In this document: positions 6,941 to 14,721 of the stretch, piece by piece
Position numbering within the stretch: the stretch's first letter is position 1
Layout: every line of letters begins with the position of its first letter
From: JACZQZ01 sp046756945
GTDB lineage: Bacteria > Pseudomonadota > Alphaproteobacteria > Rhodospirillales > 2-02-FULL-58-16
DNA length: 18,771 bases
Direction: 5' to 3'
Assembly (NCBI GenBank): GCA_046756945.1
Contig: JBHHXI010000053.1
Span: 1-18,771 of the forward strand
Translations under genes and position numbers: made by a program
Notes under the pieces: generated by a model
What the model was told of the DNA's origin: nothing
What the model saw: the letters and a program-made list of their open reading frames with translations, nothing else
Databases searched by the model: none

Positions 6941-6957
6941 TGCCACGATTTTGGCTA

Positions 6958-7995
6958 TCAGCCTCCTATCCGCCGGCCGATCATCTGGGCGGTGTAATCG
7001 ACGAGCGGAATGATCCGCGCATAGTTCATGCGCGTCGGGCCGATGACGCCGATGGCGCCGACGATCTGCTGCCGGCTGTCGTTGTAGGGCCCGACGATCA
7101 TGGAAACGCCGGCCAGGTTGAACAGACGGTTGTCGGTCCCGATGTAGATGCGGACCCCCTCGGCCGTGTCCGCCAGCGAGAGGACACGCAACATCATCTC
7201 CTTGGTCTCGAGGGCGGCGAACAGCGAGCGAATGCGCTCGAGGTCGGCTTCAACGGTGATGTCGTCCAGCAGGTTCGCCTGACCGCGGACGATCAGGGTG
7301 CCGCCCTTGTGGCCGCCGGCCCAGGTGGCCAGTCCGGCCTCCACCACCCGGGCGGTCAGCTCGTCGAGCTGGGCGCGGTGGGATTCCAGTTCCGCCGTGA
7401 TCTCGTCGTAGCCCTCGCTCAGGGTGCGCCCGACGAGGCGCGCGCTGAGGAAATTGCTCGCCTCCACCAGGGACGACGGGGCCATGCCGTGCGGCGTTTC
7501 GATGACCCGGTTCTCGACCACGCCGCTCTCGGTGACGAGGATCACCAGGGCCCGGCCCGGGCTCAGGTTGACCAGCTCGATGTGCTTCAGCGGGCTGTCC
7601 GACTTCGGCGCCAGCACCAGCCCGGCGTACCGCGACAGCCCGGACAGCGCCGACGTCGCGTCCTCCAGCAACTCCTCCAGGTCGGCGCCGGCGCCGGCGC
7701 ACGGGGCGTCGATGCGCCGGCGCTCGTCGTCGGTCAGGCTGCCGACCTCGAGAAGCCCGTCGACGAACAGCCTTAGACCCGCCTCCGTGGGCATGCGTCC
7801 GGCCGACGTATGGGGCGCGAACAACAGGCCCGATTCCTCCAGGTCCGCCATCACGTTGCGGATGGTCGCCGGCGACAGGGCCATGGTCAGCCGCCGGGCC
7901 AGGGTCCGCGAACCGATGGGCTCGCCCGATTCCAGGTAGGCTTCGACGATCTGGCGGAATATTTCCCGCGACCGCTCGCTAAGCTCGGTAATCAT
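6958..7995 (-). CDS. hrcA: Heat-inducible transcription repressor HrcA
   Basis: HrcA represses heat-shock genes by binding CIRCE operators and depends on GroEL for folding. The protein (345 residues from ATG 7995) starts MITELSERSREIFRQIVEAY and has an N-terminal winged-helix region with GEPIGSRTLARRL and SPATIRNVMADLEESGLL. The C-terminal GAF-like part ends with IGVIGPTRMNYARIIPLVDY, the hallmark end of HrcA. A GTG at 8004 would add three residues; ATG 7995 is preferred because GAGGG precedes it closely. The gene heads an hrcA-grpE unit and is divergent from rph, a common alphaproteobacterial order. No CIRCE element lies in this window, so its targets are elsewhere. Confidence 0.96.
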   Translation of the reverse strand: MITELSERSREIFRQIVEAYLESGEPIGSRTLARRLTMALSPATIRNVMADLEESGLLFAPHTSAGRMPTEAGLRLFVDGLLEVGSLTDDERRRIDAPCAGAGADLEELLEDATSALSGLSRYAGLVLAPKSDSPLKHIELVNLSPGRALVILVTESGVVENRVIETPHGMAPSSLVEASNFLSARLVGRTLSEGYDEITAELESHRAQLDELTARVVEAGLATWAGGHKGGTLIVRGQANLLDDITVEADLERIRSLFAALETKEMMLRVLSLADTAEGVRIYIGTDNRLFNLAGVSMIVGPYNDSRQQIVGAIGVIGPTRMNYARIIPLVDYTAQMIGRRIGG

Positions 7996-8025
7996 GACCC
8001 TCACGGAAACGGTGAACGCGGTGAG

Positions 8026-8054
8026 AATTTAGTGACCGCACCTGCCATCGTCAA
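8026..8054 (-). promoter_or_regulatory. Sigma-70-type promoter of hrcA-grpE
   Basis: On the minus strand TTGACG (8054-8049) and TAAATT (8031-8026) are separated by exactly 17 bases. The -35 matches the consensus at 5/6 and the -10 at 4/6. Transcription would start near 8018, about 22 bases before the hrcA ATG. An inverted repeat CTCAC-N16-GTGAG (8000-8025) spans the expected start point. Confidence 0.6.
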
Positions 8055-8077
8055 CGGAGCCGCCGCCGGGCGCGGGC

Positions 8078-8106
8078 TTTACGCGAACCGACCCCCGCGT
8101 TAGCTT
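8078..8106 (+). promoter_or_regulatory. Possible promoter of rph-rdgB-hemW
   Basis: TTTACG (8078-8083) and TAGCTT (8101-8106) are 17 bases apart, ahead of the rph ATG at 8148. The -35 matches 4/6 and the -10 only 3/6, so this is tentative. The location between divergent hrcA and rph is right. Confidence 0.32.
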
Positions 8107-8147
8107 GGCGCGCCGAAACCAGAGGATTGCAAGCGTAAGGACATCCC

Positions 8148-8867
8148 ATGAGGCCATCCGGCCGCGCCCCAGACTGCCTTCGTTCCATCAGCCTCGAGCC
8201 CGACTGCAACAGGTACGCCGAAGGATCCTGCTTCGTCCGCTTCGGCGATACCCACGTCCTGTGCACCGCCTCCGTCGAGGAACGGGTGCCACCGTGGATG
8301 CGGGATTCCGGCCGCGGCTGGATCACCGCCGAATACGGCATGCTGCCCCGCTCGACGGCGACCCGCACCAACCGCGAGGCGAGCCGGGGCCGGCAAACGG
8401 GCCGCACCCAGGAAATCCAGCGCCTCATCGGCCGCAGCCTCAGGGCCGTCACCGACCTGAAAGCCATGAGCGAAATGCAGGTGCGGGTGGACTGCGATGT
8501 GCTCCAGGCCGACGGCGGCACGCGAACCGCCTCCATCACCGGAGCCTACGTGGCCCTGCACCTGGCGTTCAAGAAGGTGGTCGACCTGGGGATTTTGAGC
8601 GCCGTCCCGCTCACCGACCAGGTGGCGGCGGTATCGTGCGGCCTGTACAAGGGCGCTCCGGTGCTGGACCTGGACTACGAAGAGGACAGCGCCGCCCAGG
8701 TCGACGTCAATTTCGTGCTCACCGGCAAGGGCGCCATCGTCGAGGTCCAGGCGACCGCCGAGGAGGAACCGTTTTCCGAAGCCCAGCTGATCGAGCTCCT
8801 GGCGCTCGCCCACAAGGGGGTCGGCGAACTGACCCTGCTGCAACGCAAGGCCCTGGCCCTGGAATAG
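8148..8867 (+). CDS. rph: Ribonuclease PH
   Basis: RNase PH is a phosphate-dependent 3' exoribonuclease that trims tRNA precursors; it works as a hexameric ring. The protein has 239 residues, the normal family length. Recognisable blocks are FVRFGDTHVLCTASVEERVP (29-48), GWITAEYGMLPRST (57-70), GRQTGRTQEIQRLIGRSLRA (81-100) and DCDVLQADGGTRTASITGAY (115-134). The GTR at 124-126 is the phosphate-binding site. The ATG is preceded by TAAGGA (8136-8141), six bases away. It is divergent from hrcA and is the first gene of a tight unit; rdgB begins ten bases after its stop. Confidence 0.97.
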   Translation: MRPSGRAPDCLRSISLEPDCNRYAEGSCFVRFGDTHVLCTASVEERVPPWMRDSGRGWITAEYGMLPRSTATRTNREASRGRQTGRTQEIQRLIGRSLRAVTDLKAMSEMQVRVDCDVLQADGGTRTASITGAYVALHLAFKKVVDLGILSAVPLTDQVAAVSCGLYKGAPVLDLDYEEDSAAQVDVNFVLTGKGAIVEVQATAEEEPFSEAQLIELLALAHKGVGELTLLQRKALALE

Positions 8868-8877
8868 GTGCGGCCCG

Positions 8878-9477
8878 ATGGCACGGCGCTTCGAGGGCCC
8901 CAAACTGGTGATCGCCAGCCACAACCCGGGCAAGGTGCGGGAAATCGCCGACCTTGTGGCGCCCCTTGGGGCCGACGTGGTCGCGGCGGCCGACCTGGGG
9001 CTGCCCGAGCCCGAGGAAACGGGCGCGACATTCGCCGCCAACGCCGGGATCAAGGCGCGGGCCGCGGCCGCCGCGTCCGGCCTGCCGGCCCTGGCCGATG
9101 ACTCGGGCCTGGTGGTGCCGGCCCTCGGCGGCCGGCCCGGCACGAAATCGGCGCGCTGGGCCGGGCCGAAGAGGGATTTCCGCGTGGCCATGCAAAGGGT
9201 CGAGGACGGCCTCGCCGGCGAGGCCGACCGGCGCGCCCATTTTGTCTGCGCCATGGCCCTCGGCTGGCCCGACGGTCACTGCGAGACCTTCGAGGGCTTC
9301 GCCTTCGGCCGCCTGATCTGGCCGCCCCGGGGACGGCGCGGCTTCGGCTACGATCCCGTCTTCGTGCCCGACGGCTGCGAGCGCACCTTCGGCGAGATGG
9401 AGCCCGACGAGAAACATGCCCTCAGCCACCGGGCCGCCGCCCTGGGCAGGCTCGTCGCCGCCTGTTTTCACGAATGA
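8878..9477 (+). CDS. rdgB: RdgB/HAM1-type dITP/XTP pyrophosphatase
   Basis: This enzyme hydrolyses non-canonical purine triphosphates (dITP, ITP, XTP) to monophosphates and keeps them out of DNA and RNA. The 199 residues show all family blocks: SHNPGK (14-19), the EETGATFAANAGIKA segment, the acidic ADDSGL (73-78), GGRPGTKSARWAG (84-96), and RRGFGYDPVFVP followed by EKHALSHRA. The length is typical. It starts ten bases after rph, and its TGA overlaps the ATG of hemW (ATGA), which implies translational coupling across rph-rdgB-hemW. Confidence 0.96.
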   Translation: MARRFEGPKLVIASHNPGKVREIADLVAPLGADVVAAADLGLPEPEETGATFAANAGIKARAAAAASGLPALADDSGLVVPALGGRPGTKSARWAGPKRDFRVAMQRVEDGLAGEADRRAHFVCAMALGWPDGHCETFEGFAFGRLIWPPRGRRGFGYDPVFVPDGCERTFGEMEPDEKHALSHRAAALGRLVAACFHE

Positions 9478-10679
9478 GCGTGCCGGTCATTGGAGAACAC
9501 GTGGACCACCTGAACGGAAATACGCCGGCGGACACCGGTTTCGGGATCTACATCCACTGGCCGTTCTGCGCGTCCAAGTGCCCGTACTGCGACTTCAACA
9601 GCCACGTCGCCGGGACCGTGGATCACGGCCGCTGGCGCGCCGCCCTCAAGCGCGAGCTTTCCCACTTCGCCGGTGAGACCGCCGGCCGCACGGTGACCAG
9701 CATCTTCTTCGGCGGCGGCACGCCGTCCCTGATGGACCCGCAAACGGTGGCCGGCCTGATCGCCGCCGTGGGCGGGCACTGGCCGGTCAGGGGCGACGTC
9801 GAGATCACCCTGGAGGCCAACCCGACGTCGGTCGAGGCCGGGCGGTTCGCCGCGTTCCGGGCGGCGGGCGTCAACCGCCTGTCCCTCGGGGTGCAGGCCC
9901 TGGACGACGATGCCCTGGCCTTCCTTGGCCGGGGACATTCCGCGGCGCAGGCGAAAGACGCCGTGGCCCTGGCGGCGGCGCATTTCCCGCGCTTCTCCTT
10001 CGACCTCATCTACGGACGGCCCGGCCAGACGGCGCCGGCGTGGCGGCGCGAGCTGGCAGAGGCCCTGGAATTCGCCGACGGGCACCTGTCGGTGTACCAG
10101 CTCACCGTCGAGCCCGGCACCCGGTTCCACGCCGACGGCGTCGACGAAGCCGACGAGGAAACGGGGGCGGCGCTTTACCAGGCCACCCACGACGTGCTCG
10201 GCGGCGCCGGCCTTGCCGCCTACGAGATTTCCAACCACGCCCGGCCCGGGGCCGAGTGCCGGCACAACCTGACCTACTGGCGGGGCGGCGATTACGTGGG
10301 CGTCGGCCCGGGCGCCCACGGGCGCCTCACGGCGCCGGGCGGGGCCCTGCCGCGCACCGAGGCCGTCAACCAGACGCGCATGCCGGAGCACTGGCTGAGC
10401 GCCGTCGAGGCCCGGGGCCACGGCACCGCCCAGCGAACGGTCCTCGGCCCCGAGGTCCGCTGTTCCGAAGTGCTGATGATGGGCCTGCGCCTGTCGGAAG
10501 GGGTAAGCCGGGAACGCTTTCGCCGTCTCACCGGCCGCCGGCTGGAGGACGCCGTGGACGCGGCCCGTCTCCGCGACCTGATCGACGGCGGTTTCCTTGT
10601 TCCCGATGACCGGCGCCTGCGCGCCACCGCCGCCGGGCGCCTGCGTCTGAACGCGGTGCTCGCGGCGCTGCTCGCTTAA
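9474..10679 (+). CDS. hemW: HemW, radical SAM heme chaperone
   Basis: HemW is a radical-SAM-fold protein that carries heme and delivers it to target proteins; it was long mislabelled as an anaerobic coproporphyrinogen oxidase. The 401-residue protein opens its core with GIYIHWPFCASKCPYCDFNS, giving the cluster ligands C32, C36 and C39 (CX3CX2C). The residue after the third cysteine is Asp (CDFNS), which fits HemW rather than the CxxxCxxCxC pattern of HemN. SIFFGGGTPSLM, NRLSLGVQALDD, SFDLIYGRPGQT and YEISNHARPG are further family blocks. The ATG overlaps the rdgB stop by four bases. Its TAA is only four bases from the end of the convergent lipoprotein gene. Confidence 0.95.
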   Translation: MSVPVIGEHVDHLNGNTPADTGFGIYIHWPFCASKCPYCDFNSHVAGTVDHGRWRAALKRELSHFAGETAGRTVTSIFFGGGTPSLMDPQTVAGLIAAVGGHWPVRGDVEITLEANPTSVEAGRFAAFRAAGVNRLSLGVQALDDDALAFLGRGHSAAQAKDAVALAAAHFPRFSFDLIYGRPGQTAPAWRRELAEALEFADGHLSVYQLTVEPGTRFHADGVDEADEETGAALYQATHDVLGGAGLAAYEISNHARPGAECRHNLTYWRGGDYVGVGPGAHGRLTAPGGALPRTEAVNQTRMPEHWLSAVEARGHGTAQRTVLGPEVRCSEVLMMGLRLSEGVSRERFRRLTGRRLEDAVDAARLRDLIDGGFLVPDDRRLRATAAGRLRLNAVLAALLA

Positions 10680-10683
10680 AGAT

Positions 10684-12171
10684 CTATTCGGTGACCGGCT
10701 GGAAGGTCTCGGGCGCCTCGTCGATGACCTCGAAACCGCGCGGCAGCACCTTGAGCACCGCCAGCCCGCGCTCGGCCACGCCATCGGGGAGAAAGCGGAA
10801 AACGCCGTCACGGCCGGCGAAGCCGCTGGGCGTGGTGAGGGCCTCGGCGCTGAAATCGGGGCCGCCTTCCGTCCGCGCCAGCACGGCGGCGAGGGCGGTC
10901 GCGTCGTAGGCCAGGGTCGCCAGCCGGGGCGGCTTGTGGCCGTAGACCTGCAGGAACTGGTGCACGAAGTCGGCCCGCGCGTCCGGCGGCGGGGCGGCGA
11001 ACCAGCCGCCGACCAGGGCCGGTTCGGCGCCGATTCCGGGCTCGTCCCACTGCCCGGTGCCGAGCATGCGCACCTTGTCCGGGTCCACGTCATAGAAGGG
11101 CAGGTGGGCGGCGATGGATTGCAGGCGCTTGCCCCCGTCGGCCACCATCAGGGCATCGAAGGGCAGATCGCCGACCGTCTGCAGTTTTTCCAGCCGCCTG
11201 AGCGTCTGCCGGGCGATCTCGTCGCCCTGGGCCTCCAGGGCCGAGCGCTGGGCCATCAGGGCCTCGCGCCGGGCGCCGTATTGCGCCAGCCGGCGCACGA
11301 CGGCGGCGAAATCGCCATCGACGGGATCGTAGGTCTCGACCCGCGTCACCACCGCGCCAACCGCTTCCGCCGCCCGGCGCAGGGCCTCGACCACGGTCGT
11401 CCCGTACTCGCCCTCCGGGGCGAGAGCGGCGAACCGCAGGATACCGCGCGAGCGGGCGAAGGTGACCACCCGCTTGACTCCGGCGCCGGGAAAGAATCCC
11501 ATCGTGAAAATGCCCTGCCCGGCCACCGACCGGTCGCTGGAAAAGGCCACCAACTGAACGTTCGCGGCGCGGGCCGGCGGCGCCGCCGCCGTCACCGAGG
11601 CCGACAGCAGCGGCCCCAGGATCAGCGACGCGCCGTCGCCGATGGCCAGGGCCGCGGCTTCCGCCGCGCCCTCCGGCGTTCCCCTGGTATCGTGGAGGAC
11701 AAGCTCGAAGCGGTCGTCGGCGAGGTCGAACAGGGCAAGCTGGGCCGCGTTCACCATGGCGTTGCCAAGGCGGGCATTGCGGCCCGAAAGGGGAAGGAGC
11801 AACGCCACCCGGACGGCCGACGGCGTCATCGGCGGAGGCGCCGGCGGCTGGACGGCCGCCGGTGACGGGCCCTGGCCCGGCGTCCGGGTGAGAAACGGTA
11901 TCAGCGACGGCGAATGTGCCTCCGCGTCGGTGGTCTCGGGAAGATAGGATGGCGCCGGCGCCGGCGGCACTGTCGTCGGCTGCACCGTCGCCGGCGGCAG
12001 CGGGCGCGGCCGCTGCAGCGGCGTGGTCACGGCAAGCGGCTCCGCGCTCCCGGCTTGCGTCCGGGCCGTCGATTGGGGAGACTCGCACGCCGACAGCAAC
12101 AGCACCACGGCGGCCAGCCATGGCGCGAAAGCGCAGCGTGACGACGAAGACGAAGACAGGGAGTCGATCAT
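10684..12171 (-). CDS. LpoA-like lipoprotein, putative penicillin-binding protein activator
   Basis: This 495-residue protein looks like an outer-membrane lipoprotein of the LpoA type (periplasmic-binding-protein fold), which in E. coli activates the peptidoglycan synthase PBP1A. A signal peptide (residues 1-28) ends in the lipobox LLSAC with C29. A proline-rich linker covers about 42-118. The binding-protein-like domain runs from VRVALLLPLSGRNARLGNAM (120-139) to the end, with LILGPLLS and VDPDKVRMLGTGQWDEP. No TPR N-terminal domain as in E. coli LpoA is present. The gene lies divergent to rsmI-yraN, the same arrangement as E. coli yraM-yraL. ATG 12171 is chosen because the upstream AGGAGG (12186-12191) excludes the TTG at 12195, although its 14-base spacing is long. 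The start overlaps rsmI. Confidence 0.85.
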   Translation of the reverse strand: MIDSLSSSSSSRCAFAPWLAAVVLLLSACESPQSTARTQAGSAEPLAVTTPLQRPRPLPPATVQPTTVPPAPAPSYLPETTDAEAHSPSLIPFLTRTPGQGPSPAAVQPPAPPPMTPSAVRVALLLPLSGRNARLGNAMVNAAQLALFDLADDRFELVLHDTRGTPEGAAEAAALAIGDGASLILGPLLSASVTAAAPPARAANVQLVAFSSDRSVAGQGIFTMGFFPGAGVKRVVTFARSRGILRFAALAPEGEYGTTVVEALRRAAEAVGAVVTRVETYDPVDGDFAAVVRRLAQYGARREALMAQRSALEAQGDEIARQTLRRLEKLQTVGDLPFDALMVADGGKRLQSIAAHLPFYDVDPDKVRMLGTGQWDEPGIGAEPALVGGWFAAPPPDARADFVHQFLQVYGHKPPRLATLAYDATALAAVLARTEGGPDFSAEALTTPSGFAGRDGVFRFLPDGVAERGLAVLKVLPRGFEVIDEAPETFQPVTE

Positions 12172-13100
12172 CCGGCGGAGCGAAACCTCCTTCAAGGTCG
12201 GATGCCCGGGCCAAGTCCGAGCCTACCCACAGCAGGGGCGCGAGTAAACCACCGCGGCGCGCGCCGGCGGCCGGTCTTTGCCTGGTCGCCACCCCCATCG
12301 GCAACGCCGCCGACATCACGCTCAGGGCGCTCGAGGTCCTGAAGACCGCCGACGTCATCGCCTGCGAGGACACCCGGGTGACGTCCAGGCTGCTGGCCAT
12401 CCACGGCATCGCCACGCCGCTCGTCCCCTATCATGACCACAACGCCGCCCGCGCGCAGCCGGCCCTCATAAGACGGCTCAAAAATGGCGAAACCGTGGCG
12501 CTGGTATCGGATGCGGGGACGCCGCTGGTATCCGATCCTGGCTACCGGCTGGCCCGGGCCTGCATCGCCGCCGACGTGCCGGTCACGGTCCTGCCCGGCG
12601 CGTCGGCCGTCCTCGCCGCGCTGGTGCTTTCCGGGCTGCCCACGGACCGTTTCCTGTTCGCCGGGTTCCTGCCGCCGCGCAAGGCCGCCCGGCGCCGGGC
12701 CCTGGCCGAGCTGGCCGGGGTGCGGGCGAGCCTGGTGTTCATGGAATCGGCGCGCCGCCTGCCGGCGGCGCTGGCCGACATGGCGGAGACGCTCGGCGGC
12801 CGCGAAGCGGCGGTCGGCCGCGAACTGACCAAGATGTTCGAAGAGGTGCGGCGCGGCCCGCTGCCCGCTCTGGCGCGCCATTACCGCGACCGCGGGCCGC
12901 CCCGGGGGGGAGTGTCCGTGGTCGTGGCGCCGCCCGCAGACGAAGAGGCGCCCAGCGACCAGGACGTGGACCGGCAACTGGCGGCGGCCCTGGAGACGGC
13001 CTCCGTGCGCGACGCCGCGACACGGGTCGCCGCCGCCACCGGCATGGCGCGGCGGCACGTCTACGCCCGCGCCCTGGCGCTGACGCGGAAGCGGCGATGA
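12120..13100 (+). CDS. rsmI: 16S rRNA 2'-O-ribose C1402 methyltransferase RsmI
   Basis: RsmI methylates the ribose of C1402 in 16S rRNA using S-adenosylmethionine. The catalytic region begins near residue 53 with LCLVATPIGNAADITLRALE and continues with CEDTRVTSRLL, VSDAGTPLVSDPGYRL (SAM site, 129-144) and VLPGASAVLAAL. The domain is intact to the end. The protein has 326 residues, compared with about 286 in E. coli, because of a basic, probably disordered tail of about 50 residues. No ATG, GTG or TTG occurs in frame between 12141 and the start of the domain. The start must therefore be ATG 12120 or GTG 12138 (or earlier), inside the 5' end of the divergent lipoprotein gene. Neither start has a good Shine-Dalgarno sequence. 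The stop overlaps the yraN ATG (ATGA). Confidence 0.92.
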   Translation: MARKRSVTTKTKTGSRSSGGAKPPSRSDARAKSEPTHSRGASKPPRRAPAAGLCLVATPIGNAADITLRALEVLKTADVIACEDTRVTSRLLAIHGIATPLVPYHDHNAARAQPALIRRLKNGETVALVSDAGTPLVSDPGYRLARACIAADVPVTVLPGASAVLAALVLSGLPTDRFLFAGFLPPRKAARRRALAELAGVRASLVFMESARRLPAALADMAETLGGREAAVGRELTKMFEEVRRGPLPALARHYRDRGPPRGGVSVVVAPPADEEAPSDQDVDRQLAAALETASVRDAATRVAAATGMARRHVYARALALTRKRR

Positions 13101-13513
13101 CCGGTGGCGCCCCGCGGGCCCGGCGGCGCTCTCAGGCCCGGCGGCGCGGGAAGACGAAGAAACGGCGCGCCTGGCGGTTCGGGCGCATGGCCGAGACGCT
13201 GTGCGTCTGGCACCTCAGGCTGCGCGGCTATCGCATCCTTGCCCGCGGCTTTCGCGTGCCCGTGGGCGAGATTGACATCGTCGCCCGGCGCGGACGCACC
13301 CTTGCCGTGATCGAGGTCAAGGCCCGGGACACTTTCGCCACGGCGATCGACGCCCTGGGCCCACGTCAGCAACGGCGCATCGCCCGCGCCGCCGCCGCCT
13401 TCCTCAGGGCGCGGCCCGGCTGCGCCGGCCTTGACGTGCGCTTCGACATGATGGTGGTGCTGCCGTGGAGGCTTCCGGTGCACCTCACCGACGCCTGGCG
13501 AAGCGAGGGTTAG
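13097..13513 (+). CDS. yraN: YraN-family (UPF0102) nuclease-like protein
   Basis: This 138-residue protein belongs to UPF0102/YraN, a small restriction-endonuclease-like fold family whose cellular role is poorly defined. The diagnostic segment is VGEIDIVARRGRTLAVIEVK (57-76), which supplies the putative catalytic D60, E73 and K75 of a PD-(D/E)XK site. The FGRMAETLCVWHLRLRGYRI block upstream also fits. The first 28 residues are very basic. The ATG overlaps the rsmI stop by four bases, so the two are co-translated, as is common in proteobacteria. Confidence 0.9.
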   Translation: MTGGAPRARRRSQARRRGKTKKRRAWRFGRMAETLCVWHLRLRGYRILARGFRVPVGEIDIVARRGRTLAVIEVKARDTFATAIDALGPRQQRRIARAAAAFLRARPGCAGLDVRFDMMVVLPWRLPVHLTDAWRSEG

Positions 13514-13528
13514 GCGTTCCGCCGGGCC

Positions 13529-13543
13529 GACGTGCGGCACGTC
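13529..13543. other. Short inverted repeat downstream of yraN
   Basis: GACGTG-CGG-CACGTC is a perfect 6-bp inverted repeat with a 3-base loop. No T tract follows. It lies just before the TGCTAGAAT motif, over the expected -35 region, so it could be an operator or a weak terminator for yraN. Confidence 0.3.
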
Positions 13544-13551
13544 ACGGCGTG

Positions 13552-13560
13552 TGCTAGAAT
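13552..13560 (+). promoter_or_regulatory. Possible extended -10 promoter of the SirB1-like gene
   Basis: TGCTAGAAT matches an extended -10 element (TGnTATAAT) with one mismatch. No good -35 is present, as expected for extended -10 promoters. Transcription would start near 13567, giving a leader of about 93 bases to ATG 13660. Confidence 0.4.
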
Positions 13561-13659
13561 CACCGCCGGAGCGCCGGGGTTGCCAATCCCGGCACGCCGA
13601 CCATATCCGCCATGGGGAGCCCGGCAGCGTGGATCGGATCCGATGAGCCCGAGGACGAC

Positions 13660-14502
13660 ATGGTAAGACCGCCGCCGGACATCCGCGCCCGGCTGGTCCG
13701 CGTCGGCGCCCTCGCCGATGGGCGGATCGACCCGGCGGAAACCGCCCTGGTCCTGGCCTCGGTCGAGCGCCCCGGCGTCTCCATGAAGCCCTACCGGCGG
13801 CACCTGGAACGGCTGGCCGCCGAGGCCCAGGCGTATGCCGACAGCGCCGACGGCCCCGGCGGCCTGGGTCTGCGGGTCGAGACCCTGGCCCAGGTCATCG
13901 CCAGGCGGTACGGGTACGGCGGCGCCGAGGACGCCTACGACGACCCCGACAGCACCAACCTGATGCGGGTGATCGACCGCCGCCGCGGGCTGCCCGTGGC
14001 GCTCGGCATTATCTACATCCACGTCGCCCGGGCCCTCGGCTGGCCCATTTGCGGGATCGATTTCCCGGCGCGTTTCCTGGTGCGCCTGGAAGACGACGGC
14101 AACCGCGTCATCGTCGACCCCTTCGACGGCGGCCGCCTGCTCTCGGCGAAAGACATGCGCGACCTGTTCAAGGCCGTCGCCGGCAACCACGCCGAACTGA
14201 CGCCGGCCCATTACCGGGCGCTGGAAACCCGCGACGTCCTGATCCGCCTGCAAAACAATATCAAGGTGCGCCTGCTGCGCGCGGATAACCTGGAAGAGGC
14301 CGTCGAGACCGTGGAGACCATGTTGCTGTTCGCCCCCGGGAGGGCGGTGCTGTGGCGCGAAGCCGGGCTTCTTCATGCGCGGCTGGACAACGTGCCGGCG
14401 GCGGTGGCGGCGCTCGAGGAATACCTGCGCCACGGCACCGGCGATCCGGCGCGCTACCGCACCTCGGTCCTTCTCCAGGAGTTGCGCGGCCGGCTCAGCT
14501 GA
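13660..14502 (+). CDS. SirB1/transglutaminase-like protein with C-terminal TPR-like repeats
   Basis: This 280-residue protein resembles the SirB1 family: a transglutaminase-like N-terminal part followed by TPR-like helices. Family blocks are DSTNLMRVIDRRRGLPVALG (97-116), IIYIHVARALGWPICGIDFP (117-136) and RFLVRL. The C-terminal helices about 190-275 (NNIKVRLLRADNLEEAVETV and AVLWREAGLLHARLDNVPAA) look like tetratricopeptide repeats. The molecular function is not established, and the transglutaminase catalytic triad is not evident. ATG 13660 is chosen because GAGGA lies four bases upstream and the family-like sequence starts there; ATG 13612 in the same frame would add 16 residues. It lies between yraN and gshB, a neighbourhood seen in related bacteria. 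Confidence 0.82.
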   Translation: MVRPPPDIRARLVRVGALADGRIDPAETALVLASVERPGVSMKPYRRHLERLAAEAQAYADSADGPGGLGLRVETLAQVIARRYGYGGAEDAYDDPDSTNLMRVIDRRRGLPVALGIIYIHVARALGWPICGIDFPARFLVRLEDDGNRVIVDPFDGGRLLSAKDMRDLFKAVAGNHAELTPAHYRALETRDVLIRLQNNIKVRLLRADNLEEAVETVETMLLFAPGRAVLWREAGLLHARLDNVPAAVAALEEYLRHGTGDPARYRTSVLLQELRGRLS

Positions 14503-14548
14503 GACGGAAAGCCGGAAATACCGGGCGCCGGAATCGGGTGGCGCGCCA

Positions 14549-14576
14549 TTGCCTCAGGTAGCGAAACGTTTATCGT
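14549..14576 (+). promoter_or_regulatory. Possible promoter upstream of the inverted-repeat element and gshB
   Basis: TTGCCT (14549-14554) and TATCGT (14571-14576) are 16 bases apart, each matching the consensus at 4/6. A start near 14583 would place the whole inverted-repeat element in the gshB leader RNA. Confidence 0.32.
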
Positions 14577-14585
14577 GGAGGAAGT

Positions 14586-14695
14586 AACCACTGAGCCCAC
14601 GGAGTTTGTTACGGAGACGGCTTGGCGCGGAGTGTCGCGCCGCTTGTTGATTCCTCTTTGTGTCCCTCTCTGTGCTCTCTGTGCTCTCGGTGGTT
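14586..14695. repeat. Imperfect inverted-repeat element (MITE-like or structured leader) before gshB
   Basis: AACCACTGAGCCCACGGAG (14586-14604) pairs with CTCTGTGCTCTCGGTGGTT (14677-14695), 15 of 19 positions complementary. The right arm contains the perfect tandem TGTGCTCTC TGTGCTCTC (14671-14688). Inside lies a second stem, GGCGCG (14624-14629) with CGCGCC (14636-14641). The strand bias (purine-rich left arm, pyrimidine-rich right arm) and lower GC differ from the neighbouring DNA. It resembles the CACNGAG-type purine repeats that I recall from intergenic regions of many environmental bacteria. No gene is seen in it. Confidence 0.55.
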
Positions 14696-14721
14696 CACAT
14701 TAAAAAAACGAGGAAGACGGC

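Noticed and set aside
7995..8147. CIRCE operator upstream of hrcA
   Set aside because: No TTAGCACTC-N9-GAGTGCTAA match here or upstream of dnaK; only a shorter CTCAC/GTGAG inverted repeat is present.
8100..9254. Long minus-strand open frame (384 codons) opposite rph and rdgB
   Set aside because: Shadow of two clearly conserved plus-strand genes; stop codons are rare in this GC-rich DNA, and the translated sequence resembles no family.
9468..11093. 541-codon minus-strand open frame opposite hemW
   Set aside because: Antisense to an intact hemW and partly to the lipoprotein gene in another frame; low-complexity Arg/Pro/Ala composition typical of shadow frames.
11916..12119. N-terminal extension of RsmI by 68 residues
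   Set aside because: The stretch is antisense to the proline-rich linker of the lipoprotein and looks like low-complexity shadow sequence.
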